A model generated the notes under the pieces. It saw only the letters and a program-made list of their open reading frames with translations. It had not been told where the DNA came from and did no database searches. A stretch of 64,000 nt of DNA from Lachnospiraceae bacterium (GTDB taxonomy: Bacteria; Bacillota; Clostridia; Lachnospirales; Lachnospiraceae), in NCBI GenBank assembly GCA_024696005.1, contig JAILHF010000022.1:1-64000 (forward strand). The letters are read 5' to 3'. The position numbers and the translations under genes are program-made. The first letter of the stretch is position 1, and every line of letters begins with the position of its first letter. Of the stretch, positions 51,295 through 60,581 are shown one piece after another.

Positions 51295-53004
51295 ATGAGC
51301 GGTTTTTCCGATATTCCCGTTTCAGACGATCAGCTGGGATGTGATTCCTACTACAGCAGCCTGAGCAATTTTGTGGTGAGCTGTCCCACACCCATGACCG
51401 TGGCGGTCCAGGGCGGCTGGGGTTCCGGAAAGAGCACCGCCATGAAGGTGGTGCAGAAGAACATCGAAGAAAAGGCCTGCTGCATCGAATTCAACACCTG
51501 GAGATTCGCCAAGACCGCGGGGAATTCCCTGATCCTTCCCCTCCTTCTGGAACTGTCGGCAAAGCTGGACGAGTTCGGCCGGGATAAAAACTATTATAAG
51601 AAGTTTGCGGATAACAAAGTTCGAAATCTTGTGGAAGGTGCTTTGGGAGCGGTGGCCCTCACCGGTTACGCCTTGATCGAAAAGTACGCAAGCCTGGCGA
51701 ATTCCTTAGACAAGGTAACTGACCGGCTGGGAGAAGCCGCCGGGAAAAAAGTGCTCAATCCCGTTTCCGAGTCGGTACAGACCCGGGATCTCATTCACAG
51801 CCAGCTCGAGGAGCGGATCAACTGCATTTGCGAAAATGAAAAAGAAAAAAAACGGATCGTCTTCTTTATCGACGATCTGGACCGGCTGATCCCGGAAGAC
51901 GCCGTCAACCTGCTGGAAGACATCAAGAACATGATGGACTTCGAAAACTGCGTGTTCGTGCTGGCACTGGATAACAGCATCGTGCGAAAGGGCCTGTCCA
52001 AAAAGTACGGCGAGATCGGCGAGGAAGATGCGGAACGCTTCTTCGACAAGCTGATACAGCTGCCGTTCTACCTTCCCACGGGCAGTTACGATATCGAGAA
52101 ATACTTAAGATCCCTGAACCGGGATGCCGTGATCGGGAGCGAAGAGGATATTCTGAGCCTGAAGGAAAACCTGCGGCTGTTCGGGGAGAGCAATCCGAGG
52201 AGCATCAAGCGGATGCTCAACACCCTGCTCCTCTATAAAGGAATGGATCCGGACCTGGACGTCTCCCGTTACTTCCCGGTCATACTGCTGCAGTTCCGCT
52301 ACAAGAAATATTACGACCGCATCATCGCGTATACGAAGAGCTACTTAAGCGACCCGATGCGGATCCTGGAGCAGGATTACTGGGACGGCCTGGCCGGATG
52401 CGGGAAGGAAGCAGAATACACCGACCTGATCGGCGGACTCCGCGCAAAGAGAGGACCTTTTCAGGGAAATGCCGAAACCTTTATCGATGTGCTGCGGGTG
52501 ACCACCGTCACCGGTGAGAGCGATCTGTTCCGCCTGCAGGAGGAGACCAGGGAGCTGAAGGAGCTGCTGCAAGCCTTCCTGCAAAAGGAGAACGAACGCT
52601 ACACCGGGGAAGAAGGCGGAGTGGATGAACGGGGGAGATTCCGTTTCGGCTCCACCCAGATCGAAGCCGTGACGCCGAATTCGGAAAAGGACCACGTCAA
52701 CATCAACTTCCGAAATATAAACAGGGAAGAGATCAACATCTTCGGAGCGGAAGAGGAGGCTCGGGGCCTGACGCCGGAGTGCGGGGTAAGCTATCGGGAC
52801 TGTCTGGAAGCGCTGAGCGGGATGAAGGTCTACGAAGACTACCAAACGCAGAGAGAGGATCCCAATGAGACCTGCATCCTTTCCGCCGGGCCAAACAGCA
52901 TCTGTCTGTACCGGGTATCCGCGGAGCAGTACCGCGGCCTGTTCCTGGCAGGAAGGATGATACGGAACATCCGCAAGGAGAAGCCTCTGTTTTCGGAGGA
53001 GTGA
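51295..53004 (+). CDS. KAP-family P-loop NTPase
   Basis: A 569-residue protein. Walker A GGWGSGKST is at 40-48 and Walker B RIVFFIDDLDRL near 187-198, with ESNPRSIKRMLNTLLLY as the following sensor helix, all typical of KAP NTPases. A hydrophobic stretch near 118-135 may touch the membrane, as in many KAP proteins. ATG 51295 has AAGGAGGG upstream. KAP proteins include PifA of F plasmid, which excludes phage T7, but most are uncharacterised. It lies between glycosyltransferases and parB, where parA would often be. Confidence 0.82.
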   Translation: MSGFSDIPVSDDQLGCDSYYSSLSNFVVSCPTPMTVAVQGGWGSGKSTAMKVVQKNIEEKACCIEFNTWRFAKTAGNSLILPLLLELSAKLDEFGRDKNYYKKFADNKVRNLVEGALGAVALTGYALIEKYASLANSLDKVTDRLGEAAGKKVLNPVSESVQTRDLIHSQLEERINCICENEKEKKRIVFFIDDLDRLIPEDAVNLLEDIKNMMDFENCVFVLALDNSIVRKGLSKKYGEIGEEDAERFFDKLIQLPFYLPTGSYDIEKYLRSLNRDAVIGSEEDILSLKENLRLFGESNPRSIKRMLNTLLLYKGMDPDLDVSRYFPVILLQFRYKKYYDRIIAYTKSYLSDPMRILEQDYWDGLAGCGKEAEYTDLIGGLRAKRGPFQGNAETFIDVLRVTTVTGESDLFRLQEETRELKELLQAFLQKENERYTGEEGGVDERGRFRFGSTQIEAVTPNSEKDHVNINFRNINREEINIFGAEEEARGLTPECGVSYRDCLEALSGMKVYEDYQTQREDPNETCILSAGPNSICLYRVSAEQYRGLFLAGRMIRNIRKEKPLFSEE

Positions 53005-53016
53005 AAGAAGAAACTC

Positions 53017-53045
53017 TTGCCCTGCGCAGACGAAAGTGATATACT
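53017..53045 (+). promoter_or_regulatory. Predicted parB promoter
   Basis: TTGCCC (53017-53022), 17-base spacer, TATACT (53040-53045). It would give parB its own transcription apart from the KAP gene. Confidence 0.5.
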
Positions 53046-53090
53046 CGTACCCGTATGTGAAAAACCCGGTAGAAAAAGATCGGAGATTTT

Positions 53091-53987
53091 ATGGCGGCAA
53101 ATAACAAAAGAGGGCTCGGCAAAGGCCTGGACGGGATGATCTCGAAAAAGATCGTCGCGGCCCCCGCGAAAGCGGAGCCGGACGGCAGCCCTCTGATGCT
53201 TGATATAAAAAAAATAAGGGAAGACAAGAGCCAGCCCCGTGAGTATTTTAATGAAGATAAGCTTCAGGAGCTGGCCGAATCCATATCGGAGCACGGCATT
53301 ATCGAGCCCCTTGTGGTGGAAGCCGACGGGGACGGTTATGTGATCGTGGCGGGCGAGCGCCGCTGGCGCGCGGCCAACATGCTGGGTCTTAAAGAGATCC
53401 CTGTTGTGGTGCGCAAGTTCGATTCCCCGCAGGCCAGGTTGGAAGCGCAGATCATCGAGAATCTGCAGCGCGAGGACCTGGATGCGATCGCGGAGGCCAA
53501 AGCTTTCCATCGGCTGAAGGAAGAGTTCGGCCTGACGGATGACGAGGTGGCCAGACGCGTGGGCAAGAGCCGCGCGACGATCACCAATTCGCTGCGCCTT
53601 CTGAGACTGGACGCGCGTGTGCAGCAGATGGTCGTTGATGAAAAGCTTTCCATGGGACATGCGAGGGCGCTGCTTTCGATCGAAGACAACGACAAGCAGT
53701 ATGAAACGGCACAGGATGCGTTTGACCGCCAGATCTCGGTACGCGAGCTGGAGAAGCTCGTCAAGAAGCTGATCAGCGGAGGGAAGGAAAAGCCCGCGAA
53801 GAAAAAGGAAGACCTGTCGCAGTACCAGATCCACTTTGACGAATACGCGGAACGCCTTTCCCAGCGCCTGGGCGTAAAGGTTTCGGTGAACCTGAAGAAC
53901 AAAAAGCAGGGGCGCCTCGAGATCGATTTTTACAGCACCGAAGATTTTGACCGCTTCTATGAAAGACTGAGCCGGGATGAACAGTAA
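53091..53987 (+). CDS. parB: Chromosome partitioning protein ParB
   Basis: A 298-residue ParB/Spo0J protein. The N-terminal GKGLDGMI is the ParA-stimulating segment, IREDKSQPREYFNEDKLQELAESI and GERRWRAAN (88-96) form the CTP-binding site, and LTDDEVARRVGKSRATITNSLRLLRL is the helix-turn-helix that reads parS. The C-terminal dimer domain is present. In Firmicutes parB lies near oriC and helps load condensin. The usual upstream parA is not in this window. DUF4446 overlaps its end by 11 bases. Confidence 0.95.
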   Translation: MAANNKRGLGKGLDGMISKKIVAAPAKAEPDGSPLMLDIKKIREDKSQPREYFNEDKLQELAESISEHGIIEPLVVEADGDGYVIVAGERRWRAANMLGLKEIPVVVRKFDSPQARLEAQIIENLQREDLDAIAEAKAFHRLKEEFGLTDDEVARRVGKSRATITNSLRLLRLDARVQQMVVDEKLSMGHARALLSIEDNDKQYETAQDAFDRQISVRELEKLVKKLISGGKEKPAKKKEDLSQYQIHFDEYAERLSQRLGVKVSVNLKNKKQGRLEIDFYSTEDFDRFYERLSRDEQ

Positions 53988-54507
53988 GTTTTTACAGGCA
54001 ATAGGCCTCGGAGGCCTGGATATAGGGATCCTGTTTTTGATACTCCTGCTGCTCTTCATCGTTCTGCTGGTCGTCGTGATCGTGGAGATCCGCAAGCAGA
54101 AGAACCTGACGCAGCGCTATGAGCGCTTTATGCAGGGGAACGAGGCGATGACGCTGGAGGATCAGATCCAGCAGCTGGCCGGCGACGTGACCAGACTGAA
54201 GCGGGAATCCCGCGCATATGCCAACGACATCGACCTGCTCTTTTCCAAGCACGAGATGGCGATCCAGAAGCTGGGGCTGGTCAAATACGATGCGTTTTCG
54301 GAGATGGGCGGCAAGATGAGCTTCTGCCTGGCTCTGCTGGATGAGAAAGATAACGGCGTGGTGATGAACTCGGTTCATTCCAGTAACGGCTGTTATTCCT
54401 ATACAAAGAGGATCACGGGCGGGAAATGTGATATTCCCTTAAGCCCCGAGGAAGCGGAGAGCATACACCGTGCGATCGCTTCGGTCGAGGGAACGGAACA
54501 AGGTTAA
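53977..54507 (+). CDS. DUF4446 family membrane protein
   Basis: A 176-residue protein. One strongly hydrophobic helix (15-41) is followed by a coiled-coil-like stretch (45-95) and a compact C-terminal domain containing VKYDAFSEMGGKMSFCLALLDEKDNGVV, the hallmark of DUF4446. The order parB - DUF4446 - serS recurs in Clostridia. Function is unknown. Confidence 0.85.
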   Translation: MNSKFLQAIGLGGLDIGILFLILLLLFIVLLVVVIVEIRKQKNLTQRYERFMQGNEAMTLEDQIQQLAGDVTRLKRESRAYANDIDLLFSKHEMAIQKLGLVKYDAFSEMGGKMSFCLALLDEKDNGVVMNSVHSSNGCYSYTKRITGGKCDIPLSPEEAESIHRAIASVEGTEQG

Positions 54508-54519
54508 AGGAGAGACATC

Positions 54520-55797
54520 ATGATCGACATTAAGTTCCTGCGGGAGCATCCCGAGGAAGTAAAGCAAAATATCAAAAAGAAGTTCCAGGACGAAAAGCTG
54601 CCCCTTGTGGACGAGGTGATCGAGCTGGACAAGCAGCGCAGGGACTGCCAGAAGGAAGCGGATGAGCTGAAGGCCAGCCGCAATGCCCTTTCCAAGCAGA
54701 TCGGCGCGCTGATGAAGGAAGGCAAGAAGGACGAGGCCGAAGAGACCAAGGCCCGTGTTGCTGCCAATGCCGACAGGCTTGCCGAGCTTGAAGCCAAGCA
54801 GAGCGAGCTGGAGGAGAAGCAGACGGCGATCATGATGCGCATCCCGCAGATGATCGATCCGAGCGTTCCCGTCGGAAAGGACGACAGCGAGAATGTGGAA
54901 GTACAGCGCTTCGGCGAGCCCGTAGTGCCTGATTTCGAGATCCCCTACCATACCGATATCATGGAAAGGCTGAAGGGGATCGACCTGGATTCCGCCCGCC
55001 GCGTGGCCGGAAACGGATTCTATTATCTGATGGGAGACATCGCGCGGCTGCATTCCGCAGTGATCAGCTATGCGCGTGACTTCATGATCGACAGGGGCTT
55101 CACCTATTGCGTGCCGCCCTTCATGATCCGCTCCAATGTGGTGACCGGCGTCATGAGCTTTGCCGAGATGGATGCGATGATGTACAAGATCGAAGGCGAA
55201 GACCTGTATCTGATCGGTACCAGCGAGCATTCGATGATCGGCAAATTCATCGACCAGATCGTTCCGGAGGAGGAGCTGCCCTATACGCTGACCAGCTATT
55301 CGCCCTGCTTCCGCAAGGAAAAAGGCGCGCACGGACTGGAGGAGAGAGGCGTATACCGCATCCACCAGTTCGAGAAGCAGGAGATGATCGTTGTTTGCAA
55401 ACCCGAAGAGAGTCCGATGTGGTTTGACAAATTGTGGCAGAATACGGTAGACTTGTTCCGGAGCATGGACATCCCCGTCCGCACCCTCGAGTGCTGCTCG
55501 GGCGACCTGGCCGACCTGAAGGTCAAGTCGGTGGATGTAGAGGCCTGGAGCCCCCGCCAGAAGAAGTACTTTGAGGTGGGCAGCTGCTCGAACCTCGGCG
55601 ATGCCCAGGCAAGACGATTAAAGATCCGCGTGGACGGCAAGGACGGAAAGTACCTGGCCCATACGCTGAACAATACCGTTGTGGCTCCGCCCCGCATGCT
55701 GATCGCGTTCCTCGAGAACAACCTGCAGGCAGACGGCAGCGTCCGCATCCCCGAGGTCCTCAGACCTTACATGGGAGGCAAGGAAAAGATAGGTTGA
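54520..55797 (+). CDS. serS: Seryl-tRNA synthetase
   Basis: A 425-residue class II synthetase. Residues 1-110 form the long antiparallel coiled coil that binds the tRNA-Ser variable arm. The catalytic core shows motif 2, FRKEKGAHGLEERGVYRIHQFEKQE, and motif 3 near NNTVVAPPRMLIAFLENN. AAAGGAGAG precedes ATG 54520. No T-box leader is present before it; it seems to be read with parB and DUF4446. Confidence 0.96.
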   Translation: MIDIKFLREHPEEVKQNIKKKFQDEKLPLVDEVIELDKQRRDCQKEADELKASRNALSKQIGALMKEGKKDEAEETKARVAANADRLAELEAKQSELEEKQTAIMMRIPQMIDPSVPVGKDDSENVEVQRFGEPVVPDFEIPYHTDIMERLKGIDLDSARRVAGNGFYYLMGDIARLHSAVISYARDFMIDRGFTYCVPPFMIRSNVVTGVMSFAEMDAMMYKIEGEDLYLIGTSEHSMIGKFIDQIVPEEELPYTLTSYSPCFRKEKGAHGLEERGVYRIHQFEKQEMIVVCKPEESPMWFDKLWQNTVDLFRSMDIPVRTLECCSGDLADLKVKSVDVEAWSPRQKKYFEVGSCSNLGDAQARRLKIRVDGKDGKYLAHTLNNTVVAPPRMLIAFLENNLQADGSVRIPEVLRPYMGGKEKIG

Positions 55798-55875
55798 GCG
55801 GGAACCGATCCCACCCGACAGATTGAATAAGTAAGCTACAGCCCGAAGCGCTTGCCGCTGAGGGTGTGGAAAGAA

Positions 55876-55930
55876 CCCGCCTTGGAAGGCGGGCCGCCAT
55901 CTGCGAAGCAGATTTTGCACGGCGGCCCGC
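55876..55930 (+). other. Overlapping GC-rich hairpins between serS and tRNA-Arg
   Basis: Hairpin 1 pairs CCCGCCTT with AAGGCGGG (55876-55893). Hairpin 2 pairs GCGGGCCGCC (55889-55898) with GGCGGCCCGC (55921-55930) and nests ATCTGC/GCAGAT. The two share bases 55889-55893, so they exclude each other. No T-run follows either one. They could stop or regulate transcripts from serS, or form part of a tRNA leader. Confidence 0.5.
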
Positions 55931-55931
55931 G

Positions 55932-55966
55932 AACTAAGGGAACGGGTTCCACCCGTTCCCTTAGTT
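55932..55966 (+). repeat. 15-bp inverted repeat covering the 5' end of tRNA-Arg
   Basis: AACTAAGGGAACGGG (55932-55946) is the exact inverse of CCCGTTCCCTTAGTT (55952-55966), with a five-base loop. The right arm includes the first 12 bases of the tRNA (55955-55966). In a precursor RNA this hairpin would compete with the acceptor stem. Confidence 0.75.
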
Positions 55967-56026
55967 AAATGGATATAACGGGTCCCTCCTAAGGATCAAT
56001 TGGGGGTTCGATTCCCTCAGGGAACA
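55955..56026 (+). tRNA. tRNA-Arg (anticodon CCT)
   Basis: Acceptor GTTCCCT pairs with AGGGAAC, D arm GTTA/TAAC, anticodon stem GGTCC/GGATC with loop CTCCTAA (anticodon CCT, reading AGG), T arm GGGGG/CCCTC with TTCGATT. Discriminator A; CCA not encoded. A terminator follows at once. Confidence 0.95.
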
Positions 56027-56028
56027 TT

Positions 56029-56078
56029 CGGCGGATCTTCTGCGGAAGATCCGCCGGATCGGTACTTTTTATTTTTTT
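56029..56078 (+). terminator. Terminator after tRNA-Arg
   Basis: CGGCGGATCTTC (56029-56040) pairs with GAAGATCCGCCG (56045-56056), and a strong T-run follows at 56066-56078. Confidence 0.88.
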
Positions 56079-56154
56079 GCGCAAAAGTGCAATAAAAGAG
56101 ATGCCTTGTGCATTTTAAAGTTGTATCAATCGGATGCAACAGGGGAGGATTATC

Positions 56155-57354
56155 ATGAAGAAAAGGAATCTCGGGATACTTGCCGCCGGGCTTATCGTAT
56201 CGGCGCTTGCATCGGCCTGTACCACGGGAGGTGACACGGGCACCGGTGATGGTGGTGACGGCAAGGTTGTAGAGCTTGTTCCGCAGGACGGCACAGCGAA
56301 CGTAAAGAACGGCGACGGCGGACAGGAATCGACCGGCGACGAAGAATACGTTGAGCCGGAAGAAGAAGAGGTCATTCCCGACGGAATGTACCACAGCGAA
56401 CTTACCAACGAATTTATCAGCCTGGACATCAAGGACCAGCGGCCGATCGCGGTCATGGTGGATAACGAGATCACGGCACTCCCGCATTTCGGGACCTCCG
56501 ATGCGGACATCGTCTATGAGATGCTCAACAGCACGGCAAACGGACGCATCACCCGTCTGATGTGCGTCATGAAGGACTGGGGCAGCATCGAGCAGTTCGG
56601 AAGCATCCGAAGCACCCGTCCCACCAACGTCATGATCGCGGCCGAGTACAACGCGATCCTCTGCCACGACGGCGGACCTTACTACATCAACGAATACCTG
56701 GCAAAGCCTTATTCCAACAACTTAAGCAGCGGATTCGGACGTTTCCCGAACGGAAAATCCCAGGAGTATACGGAATACATCACCTACGATTCCTATACCA
56801 ATCCCACGACGGGCAAGTTCTATGACGGCCTGAAGACCAGGATCGAGCGTGCGCATTACTCCGAGACCTATAACGAGCATTATCCCGGACCGCACTGGAA
56901 CTTCAACAGGACGGAGCAGAATCTTTCCGACAGCCACAGCGATGCGTTTGACGCGACCTTTGTGGACCTGAGCAGCTGCTTCCCGCACAACCATTCGCAG
57001 CTGAAGTATAACGAAGAGATCGGAAAGTACGAGTACTACGAGTACGACAAGATCTACGAGGATGCCGGAAAGAACAACGCGCATCTGACCTTTGAAAACG
57101 TGATCCTGCAGAAGTGCAGCTTCTCCCAGCTCGATGATCACGGTTACCTGATCTACAACATCCTGGTCGGGCAGCCCTGGGACGGTTACCTTCTCCAGAA
57201 CGGGGAAGCGATCCCCATCCAGTGGCAGAAGATCGGGCAGTCGGATCGTACTGTTTTCTCCTATATGGACGGATCTTTCATCAACCTGAACACGGGCAAG
57301 ACGTACATCGCCATCGTGCCGGATGACAGCTGGAGCAAGATGGTCATACAGTAA
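56155..57354 (+). CDS. DUF3048 (YerB-like) lipoprotein
   Basis: A 399-residue lipoprotein. The signal peptide ends at Cys (LASAC, residue 22), followed by a Gly/Asp/Glu-rich linker to about residue 75. DQRPIAVMVDNEITALPHFGTSDADIVYEM starts the first DUF3048 domain; SIRSTRPTNV and HDGGPYYINEY are also typical. ATG 56155 is set by GGGGAGG. YerB homologues are surface proteins of unknown activity. Confidence 0.88.
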   Translation: MKKRNLGILAAGLIVSALASACTTGGDTGTGDGGDGKVVELVPQDGTANVKNGDGGQESTGDEEYVEPEEEEVIPDGMYHSELTNEFISLDIKDQRPIAVMVDNEITALPHFGTSDADIVYEMLNSTANGRITRLMCVMKDWGSIEQFGSIRSTRPTNVMIAAEYNAILCHDGGPYYINEYLAKPYSNNLSSGFGRFPNGKSQEYTEYITYDSYTNPTTGKFYDGLKTRIERAHYSETYNEHYPGPHWNFNRTEQNLSDSHSDAFDATFVDLSSCFPHNHSQLKYNEEIGKYEYYEYDKIYEDAGKNNAHLTFENVILQKCSFSQLDDHGYLIYNILVGQPWDGYLLQNGEAIPIQWQKIGQSDRTVFSYMDGSFINLNTGKTYIAIVPDDSWSKMVIQ

Positions 57355-57377
57355 GCAAAAAGAGAAAGGAACATTCG

Positions 57378-57410
57378 GAATGGCTGCCGGTAACACGCAG
57401 CCATTCTTTT
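57378..57410 (+). terminator. Terminator after the DUF3048 gene
   Basis: GAATGGCTGC (57378-57387) pairs perfectly with GCAGCCATTC (57397-57406), followed by TTTT. Confidence 0.8.
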
Positions 57411-57422
57411 GGCATTAAAGAG

Positions 57423-58607
57423 ATGGAATCCTATGCGATATTAAGAGACCTTGCGGTCATCATACTTTCGGCAAAATTCATGGCGATCCTTGCGAAAAAA
57501 TGCAAGGCGCCCGGCGTGGTGGGAGAGATACTGGCCGGCCTGATCATAGGGCCCCTGCTCTTAAACATTGTGCAGCCCGGCGACTTTATCAGCAAAATGG
57601 CCGAGATCGGCGTGATCCTGATCATGTTTTCCGCCGGCCTCGAGACCAATCTGAAGGAGCTGAAAAAATCCGGCCCCATCGCGCTGCTGATCGCCTGCGC
57701 GGGCGTTGCCGTGCCCCTCGGCGGCGGGCTGCTCCTGTATCTGTGCATGCACGGTTTCCCCGCACCCGGAACGGACGGCTTTTTCCGCGGGCTCTTCATC
57801 GGCTGCATCATGACCGCCACCTCGGTGGGCATCACGGTGGAGGCATTGCGTGAACTGGGATTTCTGAAGGGGCGCGTGGGACAGACGATCCTGAGCGCCG
57901 CCATCATCGACGACGTGATCGGCATCATCGTGCTGACCTTTGTGCTGGGGCTTCGCGATCCCGCCAGCAACACCCTGCTGGTGGTGGGAAAGACACTGCT
58001 CTTTCTGGTGATCTCCCTGGCCGGCGGTATCGTCATCTACAAGCTGATGAAGCTCGTGGATGCGCGCTACCCTCACACGAGACGTATCCCGATCATCGGC
58101 CTGGGCCTGTGCTTCATCATGTCCTACGCCGCCGAGAAGTATTTCGGGATCGCCGACATCACCGGCGCGTATGTGGCGGGCATCATCCTGTGCAACATCC
58201 GCGATGCGGGCTATATTGACCGGAAGGTCAGCATCAACAGTTACATGATCTTTGCGCCGATCTTTTTCGTGGGGATCGGCCTGAAGACGGATCTTTCCGG
58301 CGTGGACAGCAGCATGCTGCTCTTCTCCGTCGGCTTTGTCCTGGTGGCACTGGTCAGCAAGGTGATCGGCTGCGGACTGATGGCAAAGATCTGTCGTTTT
58401 CATAACCTCGACTGCATCAAGATCGGCGTGGGCATGATGACGCGCGGCGAGGTGGCGCTGATCATCACCAACAAGGGCCTGAACATGGGAGTACTCGATT
58501 CCTCGTATTTCACGGCGGTGATCCTTCTGATCATCGTATCGAGCGTATCGGTGCCGATCCTTTTGAAGCTGCTGTACGCAAAGCACCCTGACCCGGAGGT
58601 CGAATGA
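57423..58607 (+). CDS. CPA2-family cation:proton antiporter
   Basis: A 394-residue protein with 12-13 membrane helices filling its whole length. KAPGVVGEILAGLIIGP (near 28-44), MTATSVGITVEALRELG and SAAIIDDVIGIIVL (with the paired acidic residues that carry ions) are signatures of the CPA2 / KefB-type exchangers. It lacks the C-terminal TrkA-N domain of Kef channels, so it is a plain antiporter, moving Na+ or K+ against H+. Start ATG 57423 has only a weak ribosome site. A small lipoprotein gene overlaps its stop. Confidence 0.9.
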   Translation: MESYAILRDLAVIILSAKFMAILAKKCKAPGVVGEILAGLIIGPLLLNIVQPGDFISKMAEIGVILIMFSAGLETNLKELKKSGPIALLIACAGVAVPLGGGLLLYLCMHGFPAPGTDGFFRGLFIGCIMTATSVGITVEALRELGFLKGRVGQTILSAAIIDDVIGIIVLTFVLGLRDPASNTLLVVGKTLLFLVISLAGGIVIYKLMKLVDARYPHTRRIPIIGLGLCFIMSYAAEKYFGIADITGAYVAGIILCNIRDAGYIDRKVSINSYMIFAPIFFVGIGLKTDLSGVDSSMLLFSVGFVLVALVSKVIGCGLMAKICRFHNLDCIKIGVGMMTRGEVALIITNKGLNMGVLDSSYFTAVILLIIVSSVSVPILLKLLYAKHPDPEVE

Positions 58608-59086
58608 AACGGATCATCCTCATCCTGACGCTTTCCCTCTGCCTGCTGGCAGGCTGCGGAAAGGGCGGGAAAAAAGTGGTTACGCTGACACCCGCAACGG
58701 ATCTGAACCCCGGGGAGAGCATCCCCGATCCCGCTGCGGTGCCCCAGGCGCCGGTCTATGTGCCGGAGCAGGAGATGGATTGCCGCATCACGGTCTCGAA
58801 CCTGACGGGACGGGACTTGAAGCAGCTGAACCTTTCCTTTACGGAGGGCAGCCTGGGAACGGTGGAGATCCTGCAGGGAGAGACCCTCTACGACGGGCGG
58901 CAGGTCGCCTGGGAAGAGGAATCCCTTTCGGTGGTACAGGAAAAGCAGGGGGTGCGCATCGGCGTGCGCGCGGTGGCATCGGACGGAAGCGAGCTCTCGT
59001 TTTCCGAGATCACGCTGCCGGACCTGAGCAGCACCAATCTGGTGCTGGTGTCGGACGACGCGGGGGACTGGATGTTCCTGCAGTAG
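58604..59086 (+). CDS. Small lipoprotein
   Basis: A 160-residue protein with a classical lipobox LLAGC (Cys19). After a Pro-rich stretch (35-60) comes a beta-rich domain of about 100 residues: CRITVSNLTGRDLKQLNLSF and similar alternation suggest an Ig-like or FxLYD-like sandwich, though no family is certain. It starts inside the antiporter stop (ATGA), so the two are made together and it may act with the antiporter at the membrane surface. Confidence 0.7.
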   Translation: MKRIILILTLSLCLLAGCGKGGKKVVTLTPATDLNPGESIPDPAAVPQAPVYVPEQEMDCRITVSNLTGRDLKQLNLSFTEGSLGTVEILQGETLYDGRQVAWEEESLSVVQEKQGVRIGVRAVASDGSELSFSEITLPDLSSTNLVLVSDDAGDWMFLQ

Positions 59087-59180
59087 TGCGAATCAACGGG
59101 ACGGAACGGCATCGCGCTTGCAAAAAGATGCGAAATACCATAGAATGACGAATATACGCAGTTTTTAAGGAGGATGGATC

Positions 59181-60518
59181 GTGAGAGTAGCGGTAATTGG
59201 AACGGGATACGTTGGGCTGGTGACCGGCACCTGCTTTTCCGACATGGGAAATGAAGTATGGTGCGTGGATGTGGATGAAAAAAAGATCGAGCGCCTGAAG
59301 AACGGCGAGATCCCGATCTACGAGCCCGGTCTGTCCGAACTGGTAAAGAAGAATCATGAAAGCGGCGTGCTGCATTTCACGACCGACATCCGGGAAGCCC
59401 TGGAACGCTGCAATATCTGCTTCATCGCGGTGGGAACGCCCATGGGTGAGGACGGCAGCGCCGATCTGCAGTATGTGCTTGCCGTGGCAAAGAGCATAGG
59501 CGAGTGCATGAGCCATCACATGTATGTCGTGGACAAATCCACGGTGCCGGTGGGGACCGCCGGCAAGGTGCGTGCCTGCATCCAGGAGCAGCTGGACGCG
59601 CGCGGCAGCGACCTTACCTTTGACGTGATCTCCAATCCGGAGTTTCTGAAGGAAGGCACGGCAGTGAACGACTGCCTGCGTCCCGACCGCATTGTGATCG
59701 GTGTGGACAATGAGGGCGCGGCCGAGACGATGCGTGAGCTGTACCGTCATTATGTGCTGAACACGGAGAACTTCATCCTGATGGATATCGCCAGTGCCGA
59801 GATGACCAAATACGCGGCCAATTCCATGCTGGCGACCAAGATCTCCTTCATGAACGAGATCTCGCGGATCTGCGAACAGGTCGGCGCGGACGTGAACAAG
59901 GTGCGCAAGGGCATCGGAAGCGATCACCGCATCGGCTATTCCTTTATCTATCCCGGCTGCGGCTACGGCGGCAGCTGCTTCCCCAAGGACGTAAAGGCCC
60001 TGGTGCGCACGGCCGCGGAATACGGCTATGAGGCGCAGCTCCTGAACGCCGTTGAGGACGTGAACTACATGCAGAAGCATGTGATCGCGAAGAAGGTGAA
60101 GGAGCGTTTCGGAGCGGATCTGTCGGGCATGACCTTTGCGGTATGGGGACTGGCCTTCAAGCCGGATACCGACGACATGCGCGAGGCGCCCGCCATCACG
60201 ATCATCGGCGACCTGACCGCGGCCGGGGCCAAGATCGTAGCCTACGATCCCAAGGCCATGGACGAGGCAAAGAGCTGCTATCTGAAGGGGAACGCTTCGG
60301 TAAGCTATGTGGACAGCAAGTACGAAGCGGTGCGCGGGGCAGACGCCCTGATCCTGGTCACCGAATGGAAGGAATTCCGCAGCCCCGACTTTGAGGAGCT
60401 CCGGAAGAGCCTGAAAAACCCGGTGATCTTTGACGGAAGGAACATCTACGGCAGCAAAGTGGCCAATAAATACGGTTTTGATTACTACCAGATCGGCGTG
60501 CGCGAGAGCAAAGCCTGA
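59181..60518 (+). CDS. ugd: UDP-glucose 6-dehydrogenase
   Basis: A 445-residue NAD enzyme making UDP-glucuronate. GTGYVGLVTGTCFSDMG (7-23) binds NAD, FIAVGTPMGEDGSADL and NPEFLKEGTAVND lie around the substrate, and GCGYGGSCFPKDVKAL carries the catalytic Cys. Starts at GTG 59181 after AAGGAGG. It stands alone, but its product is a common precursor for acidic capsules, so it probably supplies the glycosyltransferase operons in this window. Confidence 0.96.
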   Translation: MRVAVIGTGYVGLVTGTCFSDMGNEVWCVDVDEKKIERLKNGEIPIYEPGLSELVKKNHESGVLHFTTDIREALERCNICFIAVGTPMGEDGSADLQYVLAVAKSIGECMSHHMYVVDKSTVPVGTAGKVRACIQEQLDARGSDLTFDVISNPEFLKEGTAVNDCLRPDRIVIGVDNEGAAETMRELYRHYVLNTENFILMDIASAEMTKYAANSMLATKISFMNEISRICEQVGADVNKVRKGIGSDHRIGYSFIYPGCGYGGSCFPKDVKALVRTAAEYGYEAQLLNAVEDVNYMQKHVIAKKVKERFGADLSGMTFAVWGLAFKPDTDDMREAPAITIIGDLTAAGAKIVAYDPKAMDEAKSCYLKGNASVSYVDSKYEAVRGADALILVTEWKEFRSPDFEELRKSLKNPVIFDGRNIYGSKVANKYGFDYYQIGVRESKA

Positions 60519-60581
60519 AAACGCAACCGCCCGGGGCTGAAACCGCATTGAAATATAGCGGATATCGCAACGTAATCGTAC

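Noticed and set aside
54508-54519. T-box leader for serS
   Set aside because: Only 12 bases separate serS from DUF4446; there is no room for a leader and no T-box motif.
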